A DNA stretch of 64,000 bases from Lactobacillus bombicola (GTDB lineage Bacteria; Bacillota; Bacilli; Lactobacillales; Lactobacillaceae): assembly GCF_900112665.1 (NCBI RefSeq), contig NZ_FOMN01000001.1, positions 124,502 to 188,501 on the forward strand. Reading direction: 5' to 3'. The notes under the pieces were generated by a model that was given only the letters and a program-made list of their open reading frames with translations, searched no databases and had not been told where the DNA came from. Positions within the stretch are counted from its first letter, which is position 1. Each line of letters starts with the position of its first letter. Both the position numbers and the translations under genes were made by a program. Positions 36,715 through 45,903 of the stretch are shown here, in pieces.

Positions 36715-37623
36715 ATGAAACTTAGTTACAAAGCACATGGAAAGGTAATTCTACTCGGCGAACACTCAGTTGTTTATGGGTATAACGCTTTAGCAATGCC
36801 AATAAAATCTTTATGGCTTAAAGCAACAATTGAACCATCTACCATCTTATGGATGGATACTGCTCTATATCACGGCCCATTTTTGGCTGCACCAGCTGAA
36901 TATGATGGCTTAAAGTATGTTGTTACCAAATTGTTAGCTAAGACTAACTCCCAACAATTGATAAAAATTACTTATACAGGAAAAATTCCAATTGAACGCG
37001 GCTTAGGTTCAAGCGCGACGGTAGCGACTGCAACTGTTAGAGCATTAAATGATTATTGGCAATTAAATTTGAGTGAAAAAGAAATCATCACCATGATTAA
37101 TCATGCAGAAATGATTAATCATGGTAAGGCGTCAGGAATTGATGCCGCTACAGTTAATTCTGATAATTTGCTTTTTTTCAACAAAAAAAACGGTGCTCTC
37201 CAATTAAAAAGTAAATTGAAAGCCAGTTTATTAATTATGGATACTGGGGATTTAGGTAATACTCAAAAAGCAGTTAAGCAAGTTCATACAATAGTAGCTA
37301 ATTCGATCTCAGCTAGGCAAAATATTAAAAAATTAGGTAACCTTACTGATCAAGCTAAAGTTGCTTGGGTGAACCAGGATAAGCAACAATTAGGACAAAT
37401 TTTTAATTTAGCCCAAGATATATTACATTCTTTTAATTTATCGACTACTAAAATTGATCAAATACAAGATATTGCGCTTGCTAATGGTGCTTTGGGTTTT
37501 AAATTATCAGGTAGCGGTCTGGGCGGCATTGTGATTGCGCTTTGTGCCAATCATGAAATAGCTGAAAAAATTGCTGACCTAAGTCATAAATTAATTGTTA
37601 ACCAATGGATTGAGGAAATTTAA
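36715..37623 (+). CDS. mvk: Mevalonate kinase
   Basis: First ATP-dependent step of the mevalonate route to isopentenyl diphosphate, which feeds undecaprenyl and quinone lipids. The GHMP-kinase fold is complete in 302 residues: AHGKVILLGEHSVVYG at the N-terminus, the ATP loop IERGLGSSATVATA, SGIDAATV, and GSGLGGIVIAL near the end. I start it at 36715 (MKLSYKAHGK), the family's usual start, with GAGG 12 bases upstream; an in-frame ATG at 36697 has AGGAGG 19 bases ahead, too far. Its stop overlaps the mvaD start (TAATG), so the two are coupled. Confidence 0.94.
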   Translation: MKLSYKAHGKVILLGEHSVVYGYNALAMPIKSLWLKATIEPSTILWMDTALYHGPFLAAPAEYDGLKYVVTKLLAKTNSQQLIKITYTGKIPIERGLGSSATVATATVRALNDYWQLNLSEKEIITMINHAEMINHGKASGIDAATVNSDNLLFFNKKNGALQLKSKLKASLLIMDTGDLGNTQKAVKQVHTIVANSISARQNIKKLGNLTDQAKVAWVNQDKQQLGQIFNLAQDILHSFNLSTTKIDQIQDIALANGALGFKLSGSGLGGIVIALCANHEIAEKIADLSHKLIVNQWIEEI

Positions 37624-38585
37624 TGAATAAAACAGCCCGTGCTCATACTAATATTGCCCTAATTAAATATTGGGGTAAAGCCGATTCGAAAAATAAATTA
37701 CCTTTAATGTCCAGCTTATCTATGACTTTAGACCAGTTTTTTACTGATACTAGGATTACGGTTAGCGAAAAAAATGAATTTGTTCTAAATGGTGTCCTGC
37801 AAGCAGGCAAAAACTATCAAAGAGTTTTTACTTATTTAAAAATTTTACAAAAAAAATTTGGTGTATCAGACAATTTACGGGTTGAATCGACTAACCACGT
37901 TCCCACCGCTGCAGGTCTGGCCTCTTCTAGTTCGGCTTTTGCAGCGATGGCTGGAGCTTTTTGTGCTTGCTATAATATTCAGCTTAGTAAACGTGATTTA
38001 TCAAAAATAGCTCGATTAGGATCTGGTTCGGCTAGTCGTTCAATATATGGTGGATTTGCAATTTGGCAAAAGGGATTTGATCATGACTCATCTTATGCCT
38101 ATGCTCTAGATGAGACTCCGGCTATGGACTTACATTTGCTTGCAATTGAATTAAATCCTAATCCTAAAAAATTATCTTCAACTGCTGGGATGCTTCAAGC
38201 ACAAACATCTCCATTTTTTATACCTTGGATAAAACGTAATGAGCAGGAGCTTAGCGCAATGGTTGCAGCAATTAAGGCCCAGGACTTTTCAGCGCTAGGT
38301 CAATTGGCAGAACTTAATGCCAATGAAATGCATGCGATTAATTTAACTGCTAACCCTGGCTTTAGTTATTTTGAGCCAGATACAATTCATGCTATTCACT
38401 TGGTACAGCAATTACGTGCTAGTGGGATTGAATGCTATTACACAATTGATGCTGGTCCTAATGTAAAAATTTTAGCGCAATTAAAAAATGTCAAAGAAAT
38501 TATTAAACAGTTTCTATCAGAATTTGAGAATGTTAAGATAGTAAATGCAAGCTTTGGTCCAGGACTTTCATACTTGGATCAATAA
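37623..38585 (+). CDS. mvaD: Diphosphomevalonate decarboxylase
   Basis: Converts mevalonate diphosphate to isopentenyl diphosphate with ATP. The 320-residue GHMP protein shows NIALIKYWGKAD, SSLSMTLDQFFTDT, the ATP loop TAAGLASSSSAFAAMAG, and YTIDAGPNVKIL, whose Asp is the catalytic base. Start codon overlaps the mvk stop by one base. Middle gene of mvk-mvaD-pmk-fni. Confidence 0.96.
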   Translation: MNKTARAHTNIALIKYWGKADSKNKLPLMSSLSMTLDQFFTDTRITVSEKNEFVLNGVLQAGKNYQRVFTYLKILQKKFGVSDNLRVESTNHVPTAAGLASSSSAFAAMAGAFCACYNIQLSKRDLSKIARLGSGSASRSIYGGFAIWQKGFDHDSSYAYALDETPAMDLHLLAIELNPNPKKLSSTAGMLQAQTSPFFIPWIKRNEQELSAMVAAIKAQDFSALGQLAELNANEMHAINLTANPGFSYFEPDTIHAIHLVQQLRASGIECYYTIDAGPNVKILAQLKNVKEIIKQFLSEFENVKIVNASFGPGLSYLDQ

Positions 38586-38617
38586 TGTAATTTAATTGAT
38601 TAGGAGCTTAAATTCTT

Positions 38618-39700
38618 TTGATAACAGAAAAAGCACCCGGAAAGTTGTATATAGCTGGTGAATATGCGGTTTTAGAACAAGATTGTCCCGCAATTTTGGT
38701 TGCTGTTGATCAGTTTATCCGAGTTTCAATTACTAAATCAAATTCAAAAATGGGCTTAATTCATTCTAAGCAATATTCGCAAAATTCAATTCATTGGGTA
38801 CGCCGTGGGGCGAAAATGGTAATTGATAATCGTGATAACCCTTTTGAATATATTTTGGCAGCAATTTCGTATACTGAGCAGTACTGTCTTGAACAACATG
38901 TTAAAATGAAAGTTTATGATTTATATGTTAATTCTGATCTTGATTCAGCTGATGGCAAAAAATATGGCTTAGGTTCAAGTGCAGCAGTTACAGTGGCAAC
39001 AGTCAAAGCAATTTTACGCTTTTATCATGTCGTATATAGTAATGAACTAGTATATAAGTTATCTGCTATTTCGCATTATTCTGTACAAGGTAATGGGTCT
39101 GCCGGCGATATTGCAGCTAGTGTATATGGCGGCTGGTTAGCATACCAAACTTTTGATAAGGCCTGGTTAAGTAAAGAATTGGCTACTAAAAAATTAGTAG
39201 CAGTGGTCAGTGAAGCTTGGCCAGGATTAAAAATTCAGCTTTTGACCCCTCCTAAAGAAATGAAATTACTTATTGGTTGGAGTCAAACTCCCGCATCTAC
39301 TTCACGTTTAGTTGATGAAACAAATGCGAATAAAGATGCATTAAATGAAAAATATAGTGAATTTTTGCAAGCATCAAGAAACTGTGTTTTAAAAATGATT
39401 GCCGGCTTTGAAGAGAATAATATTACCATTATTCAGCAAGAAATTCGCAATAATCGGCACTTACTTCAGCATTTTGCGCAAATCAATCAAATTGCTATTG
39501 AAATTCCTCGCTTGTCAAGACTAATTAATATTGCAGAAGACTATGGTGGAGCAGCTAAGACTTCCGGAGCTGGTAACGGTGATTGCGGAATTGTGATTGC
39601 TGATCATACAACCGATATTGCTGCTTTAATCAATAATTGGAAACAGAATGACATTTTGCCATTAAACTTCCATGTGCATCAAGTAAAATTATTACAATAA
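38618..39700 (+). CDS. pmk: Phosphomevalonate kinase
   Basis: Phosphorylates mevalonate phosphate to the diphosphate. The 360-residue GHMP kinase has APGKLYIAGEYAVLE at the start, the ATP loop YGLGSSAAVTVATVKA, and KTSGAGNGDCGIVIA near the C-terminus. The start is a TTG at 38618 with AGGAG 11 bases upstream; no ATG fits the conserved N-terminus. It is 32 bases behind mvaD and 12 before fni. Confidence 0.95.
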   Translation: MITEKAPGKLYIAGEYAVLEQDCPAILVAVDQFIRVSITKSNSKMGLIHSKQYSQNSIHWVRRGAKMVIDNRDNPFEYILAAISYTEQYCLEQHVKMKVYDLYVNSDLDSADGKKYGLGSSAAVTVATVKAILRFYHVVYSNELVYKLSAISHYSVQGNGSAGDIAASVYGGWLAYQTFDKAWLSKELATKKLVAVVSEAWPGLKIQLLTPPKEMKLLIGWSQTPASTSRLVDETNANKDALNEKYSEFLQASRNCVLKMIAGFEENNITIIQQEIRNNRHLLQHFAQINQIAIEIPRLSRLINIAEDYGGAAKTSGAGNGDCGIVIADHTTDIAALINNWKQNDILPLNFHVHQVKLLQ

Positions 39701-39712
39701 GGGGGGAATAAA

Positions 39713-40729
39713 ATGTCCATTCGATCTCAGCGTAAAGAAGACCATCTGGCTTTAGCTGGTCAATTCTATAAGACAAACAAGCCAAATAGTTTTGACCAAA
39801 TGCATTTATTGCGCCCGGCTTTGCCCGAAACTAAAGTTAAACTGGAACAATTAACAACTGTAATGTTTGGCAAAAAAGTAGCAGTCCCCTTCTTTATTAA
39901 TGCAATGACTGGTGGAGCCGATAAAGCCTATGCAATAAATCAAGCATTTGGTAAGATAGCTGCAAAAACACAGATAGCACTAGCACTAGGTTCAGCCAGT
40001 ATTTTAACTAAGGAACCAGAAGCCCTTACTAGTTTCTTGGTTGCTCGAGAAGAAGATCCAACTGGAGTTGTAATTGCTAATCTTAATGCTAAGACTAAAG
40101 CTGATTCGGCCCAGAAAATTGTCCGAGCACTCGAGGCTGACGCACTGCAGATTCATCTCAATTCTGTACAAGAAATAGCTATGCCAGAAGGAGAACGAGA
40201 TTTTACTTGGCTAACAAATTTACAAGACTTACGCCAAAAATTGACAATTCCAATTATTATTAAAGAAGTTGGTTTTGGCCTTGATCCAACAACTATTCGC
40301 TTACTCAAAAGTGAAGGCTTCACTTTATTTGATATAGCTGGTAGTGGTGGTACTAACTTTGCTCAAATTGAAAATGCTAGAAATGAACGTGATTTATCTT
40401 ATTTAGAAGATTTAGGCTTACCCACTGTTTTAGCAACTATCCTTGCTAAAAAGGAGCAAGTTGAAGTAATTGTTTCAGGTGGTGTACGCCAACCATTAGA
40501 TGTCTTTAAAGGACTTGCTCTAGGTGGTAAATATATTGGCGTAGCTAATGTTTTCTTGCAAGCATTGGAACAAAAGGGAGCTAATTTTTTATTGCAAATG
40601 ATAAAGAATTGGCAAGAAGAACTGGCATATTTGCTGGCTTTATATGGGATAAGTGATTTAAAGCAAATAACCAAGTTAAAAAAATATTATGATGAGCCTC
40701 TTTATAGTTGGCTTCAACAATTTAAATAA
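39713..40729 (+). CDS. fni: Type 2 isopentenyl-diphosphate delta-isomerase
   Basis: FMN and NADPH dependent enzyme that interconverts isopentenyl and dimethylallyl diphosphate. The 338 residues form a TIM barrel like that of lactate oxidases: RKEDHLALA at the N-terminus, PFFINAMTGGADKAYAIN, LALGSASIL, LQIHLNSVQEIAMPEGERDF, FDIAGSGGTNFAQIE and VSGGVRQPLDVFKGLALG for FMN-phosphate binding. A very strong ribosome site (AAGGGGGGA) precedes the ATG. Last gene of the mevalonate operon; no clear terminator follows, only the decayed transposase end. Confidence 0.96.
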   Translation: MSIRSQRKEDHLALAGQFYKTNKPNSFDQMHLLRPALPETKVKLEQLTTVMFGKKVAVPFFINAMTGGADKAYAINQAFGKIAAKTQIALALGSASILTKEPEALTSFLVAREEDPTGVVIANLNAKTKADSAQKIVRALEADALQIHLNSVQEIAMPEGERDFTWLTNLQDLRQKLTIPIIIKEVGFGLDPTTIRLLKSEGFTLFDIAGSGGTNFAQIENARNERDLSYLEDLGLPTVLATILAKKEQVEVIVSGGVRQPLDVFKGLALGGKYIGVANVFLQALEQKGANFLLQMIKNWQEELAYLLALYGISDLKQITKLKKYYDEPLYSWLQQFK

Positions 40730-41034
40730 AAAAATTCATTTAAAAGTGAATTCCCAAAGTTAGACTAATAAATTTTAATAATGACGGGCTAAGGCTTGAT
40801 GACGATATTTAATTGGCGTTAAGCCTTTTTAGCTACACTTTATGCGTTCTTAATTATCATACGCAATGTAATTAAGCTTACTCAGTTGGATTATAATAGC
40901 GGACTGGTGGGCCACATTTTCAAGCTGATGTAGCTTAGCCAAATGGTTAACTAGCTACCCTGCCATTTTTTCATTGATAATAAAAATTGAGTTTCTGTTT
41001 TGTTCCGTTCCTTAAATAATTTTAGTTATAGAAA
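40730..41034. other. Gene-free stretch holding mobile-element debris
   Basis: No intact gene is present between fni and the HAD gene. The left third is the 3' end of a transposase (next entry). On the - strand a frame continues upstream to about 40955 with sequence such as KLHQLENVAHQSA that I cannot place. It reads as IS debris. Confidence 0.6.
40775..40895 (-). pseudogene. 3' remnant of an IS3-family transposase
   Basis: Translating the - strand gives QLSKLNYIAYDN, stop, ERIKCS, stop, KGLTPIKYRHQALARHY, stop. ERIKxSLKGLTPIKYRxQAL is the signature end of IS3-family (IS150/IS1223 group) OrfB transposases. Two in-frame stops (TAA for a Leu or Asn codon) and the loss of everything upstream, including the DDE core, show that it is long dead. 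It sits directly behind the mevalonate operon. No intact inverted terminal repeats could be defined. Confidence 0.75.
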
Positions 41035-41070
41035 AAAGCTCGAAAATTGTCTAACTTTCGAGCTTTCTTT
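41035..41070. terminator. Terminator of the HAD operon
   Basis: AAAGCTCGAAA (41035-41045) pairs with TTTCGAGCTTT (41056-41066), with A-run before it, giving a T-run on the - strand just after the HAD gene. Confidence 0.85.
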
Positions 41071-41088
41071 CATTGGATGTCTTTTTTA

Positions 41089-41877
41089 TTAACTATTTAA
41101 AATCTGCCAAATTTCTTTTTGTACCGCACTGTCATTACTTGAGCCAATGACACGACTAGCAGCGTTTTTAGCAATTGGTAAAGCTGTAGAAGTAGCAAAA
41201 CTTTGGCCAACATATTTGAACATGCCCACATCATTACCGCTATCACCAAAGGCAATCATTTCACGTGGATTAATTCTAAATTTTTGACTTAGGTAGTCAA
41301 GACCAATTGCCTTGTTCATCCCCTTAGTGGACATATCAATTGAGGTGGCTGAGCCAGCTACAAAACCTAATTGCGGATATTCGCGTCTAAGTAAATCAAT
41401 TAAGGCAGGTAGTTTTGCTGCTGATACGTCAAAAGTTACTTTAAAGATTTTATCAGCCAAATCTTCAAAATTAGCGACCAGGGTCAATTTTTCGTAATAT
41501 TTTTTAAGTTCCTGAGCGTAAGCTTTGCCATCTTTAGTTAAAACATAAGCACTCGCTAGCCCTGAAACGGTTACCTTTTCATCAAAACGATTAATAATTT
41601 CCAAAAGTGTTTGCCAATCAGTTTCAGATATGCTAGCTGTATGCATAACTTGTCGGCCGTGAGCAACTAAAGCTCCATTTTCGGCAACAAAGTATATTTG
41701 ACTTGCAACTTCTGGGAAACGTTGATAAATATTTTTGAATTGATTACCACTGGCCACCACGAACTTAATATTTCTTTTCTTCATTAACTCAAATTCGCGT
41801 AAAAATAGTTCATGATCATACGTCTTTTCATCAGTTAACCAGGTGCCATCCATGTCTGTTGCAATTAACTTAATCAT
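41089..41877 (-). CDS. Cof-type HAD phosphatase
   Basis: A 262-residue HAD-superfamily (subclass IIB) hydrolase, probably acting on sugar phosphates or flavin-type phosphates. Motif I is ATDMDGTWL with the nucleophile Asp; KKRNIKFVVASGNQF holds motif II; the Lys is in STKGMNKAIGLDYL; and motif IV is AFGDSGNDVGMF. The C2 cap lies between about 85 and 190. Substrate cannot be told. It overlaps rsmF by 8 bases and ends the four-gene run. Confidence 0.9.
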   Translation of the reverse strand: MIKLIATDMDGTWLTDEKTYDHELFLREFELMKKRNIKFVVASGNQFKNIYQRFPEVASQIYFVAENGALVAHGRQVMHTASISETDWQTLLEIINRFDEKVTVSGLASAYVLTKDGKAYAQELKKYYEKLTLVANFEDLADKIFKVTFDVSAAKLPALIDLLRREYPQLGFVAGSATSIDMSTKGMNKAIGLDYLSQKFRINPREMIAFGDSGNDVGMFKYVGQSFATSTALPIAKNAASRVIGSSNDSAVQKEIWQILNS

Positions 41878-43282
41878 TTTGTAATCCTTTCTTTACTGTA
41901 CGTAACCCTTTAGGATAAAAATTTTTTAAAATACCATCCCCACTTACTTTACCAAAACTAAAGATTAAATTATGACAACTAATTAAAACGAAACCCCGTA
42001 TTTCAGTGTCAATTCGAACAGTTTCGCCATGTAAATAGCACAAATAATCTTGCTCAGATAAATTAATTACTTGATTTTGTTTAATTTGACCTAAAACCAT
42101 TGCCAATTGATGACTGGGTTCAAATCTTTTTTTCTTTAAAATCCCAAGATCTATTCCATTATTGATGATTTTTAGATGTAAACTGGCAACTTCAGGAAAT
42201 GCTGGAATACAAACGTGATTATTTTGGACAAGACCTAATTTTGACCAGTTTTTTAATTCATTAGGTAAATTAAAGGGCTCTAAAACTTTTTTGATTAATA
42301 AAATTTGTTCTTTATTAAGATTAAGTAAATTCTGGTTAGTTCCGCGTTTACGTCTCTTTTTTTGTGAGCTTTTTACTAGCTGGGATTCAGATTTAACTAA
42401 TTTTAGTTTTGCAACAAACTGCCCTTCACCTAATTCATCAAAAGGCCAAAAACGTAAGGTGTTTTTCAATGACAAATTCCCATCAGCCCATTCTGGATGT
42501 CCATGGTCTACTGCTATTTTTGCTAATTTAATTGGTAAAATTTCGAAATTAAAGTTGGTGACTAACCAAGAAATTATTTGTTCATTTTCTTCAGGAGCAA
42601 AAGTGCAAGTCGAATATATTAATTCACCTCCTGGACGTAACATTTTAACTGCTTCAGTTAAAATATCTTTTTGCCTTTTTTGGCAAACCGAAATATAGTC
42701 AGGTGACCAATAGTTGATTGCTTCATTGTTTTTCCGAAACATTCCTTCACCACTACAGGGAGCATCAACAACAATTTTGTCAAAAAAATGTGGTAATTGT
42801 GATGCTAATTTTTGTGGGGTCTCGTTTGTAATCAAAGCATTGCTAATTCCCCAGCGTTCAATATTTTCGCGTAATATTTTTGCCCGTGAACGGGAAATTT
42901 CATTAGCAAGTAGCAGACCTTGACTTTGTAATTGTTCTCCTAGAGCAGTACTCTTACCTCCAGGAGCAGCACATAGATCAAGAACACGCTCACCAGGCTT
43001 AGCCTCGGCAATCATAGCTGGAAACATGGCAGCTGGATCTTGCGAATAAACTGTACCACTAACCCATTCAGGATCAAGACCAGTTATTTTTCCATAAAAA
43101 GCGGCATTAATATTTAAAATTGGTTCATCTTGCTTATAAGAAACCTGATTTTGCCATTTTAATGAATTAATTCGATAAGCTTTTTTGGGTGAATATTCAA
43201 GTGAAGTAAATAGTTCTTTAGCCTTTTCAGCTCCTAGTAAAGCTTGATACTTATTTAGAAAATCAACTGGTAATTTAAGCAT
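41870..43282 (-). CDS. rsmF: RsmF-type rRNA cytosine-C5 methyltransferase
   Basis: Methylates a cytosine (or several) in 16S rRNA. The 470 residues carry an N-terminal extension, a Rossmann domain with SAM motif LDLCAAPGGKSTALGE, catalytic motif IV DAPCSGEGMFRK and motif VI YSTCTFAPEENE with the two active Cys, and a C-terminal RNA-binding part with a basic linker (SSQKKRRKRG near 305-315) and PUA-like tail (LCYLHGETVRI, RGFVLISCHNL). The order and tail fit the YebU/RsmF group of Gram-positives. It overlaps its neighbours on both sides by 8 bases. Confidence 0.92.
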   Translation of the reverse strand: MLKLPVDFLNKYQALLGAEKAKELFTSLEYSPKKAYRINSLKWQNQVSYKQDEPILNINAAFYGKITGLDPEWVSGTVYSQDPAAMFPAMIAEAKPGERVLDLCAAPGGKSTALGEQLQSQGLLLANEISRSRAKILRENIERWGISNALITNETPQKLASQLPHFFDKIVVDAPCSGEGMFRKNNEAINYWSPDYISVCQKRQKDILTEAVKMLRPGGELIYSTCTFAPEENEQIISWLVTNFNFEILPIKLAKIAVDHGHPEWADGNLSLKNTLRFWPFDELGEGQFVAKLKLVKSESQLVKSSQKKRRKRGTNQNLLNLNKEQILLIKKVLEPFNLPNELKNWSKLGLVQNNHVCIPAFPEVASLHLKIINNGIDLGILKKKRFEPSHQLAMVLGQIKQNQVINLSEQDYLCYLHGETVRIDTEIRGFVLISCHNLIFSFGKVSGDGILKNFYPKGLRTVKKGLQND

Positions 43283-44240
43283 GCTTTTTTTCCTTTCTTA
43301 AATGCTGTAAAATAGTAAAGCTATAAGCGGCAATGATAAGAAACCAACTAAGTAATAGTAACAAAATCATTTGCTGAGGTTTAGAGATGAAAGCACGCCA
43401 TGAAAGAAAAAGGTATGCTCCCAGTACTAGAGCTGATTCTAATAGAATTGTTCTAACTCCCCGATTAAATAGCCAATTATGCAACAGCTGCCCAGTTAAC
43501 GCAGTATTTTTTACCACAGACCAGTCAAAAAGTGCTAATAATGTATTGCAGGACATAGCAATTATGGTAAAAACTATCACTAAACTGATTTCTCTAATTA
43601 TTGAAAATTTATGAATTTGATGATTTTTAACAAAAATTGGTGTTTTAATTTTAACTTTGTAGCGTGAAGCTAGTTTATTTATCATTTTACTTGAGCTATC
43701 AATTATAATGATGTAATTTGTTAGCTTAGCTTTTCCTGTTGGTTGTTTTGGACCAGTAGAAAGATAGTAACCATTTTGTTTCATTTGATGATAATGTTTT
43801 AACGTCCCAATCACTGAATAGTAACTATTATCCAAAACGACATATTCATTTCCTTGAGTTGCTAGAGTTTGAACTTTAGCATTAAGACTTAAAACGGCAA
43901 AGGATACCCTGCCTTGAAAATCGTCAGCTGTAAAATAGCGCCCACTTTCAGTTGGCAAAGTAATTACATTATGGTTAGCCCAAATCAGTGTTTGCTTAGG
44001 ATCTATTTTACTTTTAAAATGTAGTTGAATTTTATATTTTGCATAATTTTTTTGTAAATATGTCAAAAAAGAGCTAATTGTTTGATTATTTTTGACTTCT
44101 ATATAACGTGTATTATTACTTAAACCGTAGGCTTCGAGAAGTTGATCGGCTTCCCTGGACTGTATATTAGATAACATAGAGCCAATGCCCAAAAGGGACA
44201 AAAAGATTGTCACAAAGATTATTATTTTTTTAAATTTCAT
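43275..44240 (-). CDS. Orphan MacB-like permease half (membrane protein)
   Basis: A 321-residue membrane protein with the topology of MacB/FtsX-type ABC permeases: one N-terminal segment (about 5-22), an outer domain of about 195 residues with YFTADDFQGRVSFAV reminiscent of the MacB periplasmic core, then three segments (about 219-240, 263-281, 290-313). No ATPase gene is adjacent. I do not recognise a specific family; the long 7-TM bacteriocin-associated proteins of lactic bacteria share this style. It overlaps rsmF and the upstream methyltransferase-like gene by 8 and 11 bases. Function unknown. Confidence 0.65.
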   Translation of the reverse strand: MKFKKIIIFVTIFLSLLGIGSMLSNIQSREADQLLEAYGLSNNTRYIEVKNNQTISSFLTYLQKNYAKYKIQLHFKSKIDPKQTLIWANHNVITLPTESGRYFTADDFQGRVSFAVLSLNAKVQTLATQGNEYVVLDNSYYSVIGTLKHYHQMKQNGYYLSTGPKQPTGKAKLTNYIIIIDSSSKMINKLASRYKVKIKTPIFVKNHQIHKFSIIREISLVIVFTIIAMSCNTLLALFDWSVVKNTALTGQLLHNWLFNRGVRTILLESALVLGAYLFLSWRAFISKPQQMILLLLLSWFLIIAAYSFTILQHLRKEKKHA

Positions 44241-44982
44241 GCTTTATCTCAAATATTTGTTCATTAATAAAATCGTAACTTTTAAAGGACTGATTAATTT
44301 TATCAAGTTTTTGGGAATAGTTAAACTTAACTTCTTGCCAAAATGCCATCGAATTAGTGGCTCCGTTTTTTTCGCCAATAAAAAGCAAATGACTTTGCGG
44401 ATTATATTTTTGCCATGCTTTAATTGCTAAAAGATCGCTTTTGGTAAAATTGGGGGCCCAAGAGCAGATAATTAATTGTGCAGTAGCGAATTTTTCGATT
44501 GCCTTAGGGGCATCGTAATTTTTAACTGCCATATATGGATTATTTCCAGTTAAGGAAGTTTTTGCCCATTCCAGTGAGTCAGTTGCAATAGTTTCAATCC
44601 CAACTTCAGTTAAAGCTTTAGCCCAACAAGCATTGCCGGCCATGATTTCTAGTGCTTGATCAATTTGAAAATAATCTTTTATCAATTTAGCTGTTGCTAA
44701 GTTTGGTAAGGACCAAATACCATATTTAATGGATAAAAATTGGCGTACACTATTTAAAAGTTGATTAATTATCCTTACTTTTTTCTTTTTATTTGCTGCA
44801 ACTTGAAAATAAATTGCTTCAATTTCATCTGGTAAAAAGCCTAGTTTTTTGGGGGCAAGTGGCATGATTTTCTTTTGTCTGGTAAAAGAAATCATTTGAT
44901 TAACTATTTGCACTTGCTCATGAACCGACTGATTATCAATTTCACTATCTAGTTGGTTAATTTTATTTAAAAATTCTGTCAT
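44230..44982 (-). CDS. Putative SAM-dependent methyltransferase
   Basis: A 250-residue protein. After a helical N-terminal 110 residues comes a Rossmann-like part: ALEIMAGNACWAKALTEVG fits the SAM motif I loop, IETIATDSLEWA the acidic motif II, and LIICSWAPNF a motif IV-like strand. No family-specific catalytic motif was recognised. The start at 44982 (MTEFLNK) has TTAGGT ahead; a longer frame to 45015 adds eleven hydrophobic residues and is less likely. First gene of the run that includes the MacB-like gene, rsmF and the HAD gene. Confidence 0.65.
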   Translation of the reverse strand: MTEFLNKINQLDSEIDNQSVHEQVQIVNQMISFTRQKKIMPLAPKKLGFLPDEIEAIYFQVAANKKKKVRIINQLLNSVRQFLSIKYGIWSLPNLATAKLIKDYFQIDQALEIMAGNACWAKALTEVGIETIATDSLEWAKTSLTGNNPYMAVKNYDAPKAIEKFATAQLIICSWAPNFTKSDLLAIKAWQKYNPQSHLLFIGEKNGATNSMAFWQEVKFNYSQKLDKINQSFKSYDFINEQIFEIKHEI

Positions 44983-45031
44983 TATCAAATACCTAATAAT
45001 GATTTTAACATTCAATTGCCAAGATTTCAGT

Positions 45032-45060
45032 TATAATAAAAGGTAATGGAATATAAGGAG
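45032..45060 (+). promoter_or_regulatory. lepB -10 box and ribosome site
   Basis: TATAAT at 45032-45037 is a perfect -10; the -35 is unclear. AAGGAGAA just before 45065 is the ribosome site of lepB. Confidence 0.5.
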
Positions 45061-45068
45061 AATATTTT

Positions 45069-45647
45069 ATGGCAAAAAAGATAGTAAATAAACAAGATGA
45101 GCAAGAAGAAAGTTGGGGAAAATTCCTTTTAGATGTTGTAGTAATGATGGCAATCATTCTTGGGATTTTTTACCTGCTATTTAATTTTGTACTTTCAAAT
45201 GATCGTGTGTCGGGACCATCGATGCAGCCAACTTTTGAAAATAATGAGCGATTAATTTCTACGCGTCATTTCACCCCAAAAAGAAATGATGTTGTGGTTT
45301 TACTTGCGCCGAAAGCTGCTAACGACACACCTGGAGCTTTATATATTAAACGTGTAATTGGTCTACCTGGCGATACTTTGGTTTCCAAAAATGATAAAAT
45401 GTACATTAATGGTAAGCTTTTGAAAGAACCCTACTTAGAAAATTCTTTCAAAAAAGCAGCTAATGATGCTGGGCAAACTTATACCAGTAATTTTACTTAT
45501 AAAGTACCGCAGGGCTATTATTTTGTTATGGGTGATCACCGCGATATTTCTAAGGATTCTCATATATTTGGACCAGTTAAACGTAGTAATCTTGTAAGTA
45601 AAGTAGTATTACGTTATTGGCCATTTAATCGAATCCAAAGTTTTTAG
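45069..45647 (+). CDS. lepB: Signal peptidase I
   Basis: Membrane serine protease that removes signal peptides from secreted proteins. The 192 residues have one N-terminal membrane segment (about 20-42), the nucleophile S51 in SGPSMQPTF, the general-base K94 in YIKRVIGLPGD, and the C-terminal box GDHRDISKDSHIFGPV. One anchor is usual for Gram-positive enzymes. It stands alone with its own promoter and is followed by a small gene. Confidence 0.96.
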   Translation: MAKKIVNKQDEQEESWGKFLLDVVVMMAIILGIFYLLFNFVLSNDRVSGPSMQPTFENNERLISTRHFTPKRNDVVVLLAPKAANDTPGALYIKRVIGLPGDTLVSKNDKMYINGKLLKEPYLENSFKKAANDAGQTYTSNFTYKVPQGYYFVMGDHRDISKDSHIFGPVKRSNLVSKVVLRYWPFNRIQSF

Positions 45648-45695
45648 GTTATTTTAATTTTTTTAGCAAAATAAATTCTAGAGGAGCAATTTATT

Positions 45696-45887
45696 ATGAA
45701 TCAACAACTAGAAGAATTATCCGATACAATTATTAATTATCAAGTTAAACACCATGTAACTGATACTGATTTAGCTTTTGCTAGTCATTTATCAGTAGAA
45801 AAAATTCATTCTATGAAAACTGGTAAGGGTGAATTTACAGCTGAAGAAATTAGTCAGTTGTATGACTATTTGGCTGCTAGTCATTAA
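45696..45887 (+). CDS. Small conserved helical protein (LBP_cg2779-like)
   Basis: A 63-residue acidic protein preceded by a good ribosome site (AGAGGAGC). The pattern TDTDLAFASHLSVEKIHSMK followed by FTAEEISQLYDYL looks like a compact HTH or XRE-like helix bundle without an obvious DNA-recognition helix. I recall similar small proteins in lactobacilli under the name LBP_cg2779 family, but this is from memory. It follows lepB by 48 bases and may share its transcript, which ends at the hairpin at 45904. Role unknown. Confidence 0.65.
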   Translation: MNQQLEELSDTIINYQVKHHVTDTDLAFASHLSVEKIHSMKTGKGEFTAEEISQLYDYLAASH

Positions 45888-45903
45888 AAAAACAAATTAA
45901 GTT

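Noticed and set aside
40730-40752. Weak hairpin AATTCA/TGAATT after fni as terminator
   Set aside because: Stem of only 6 bp, A/T-rich, no T-run.
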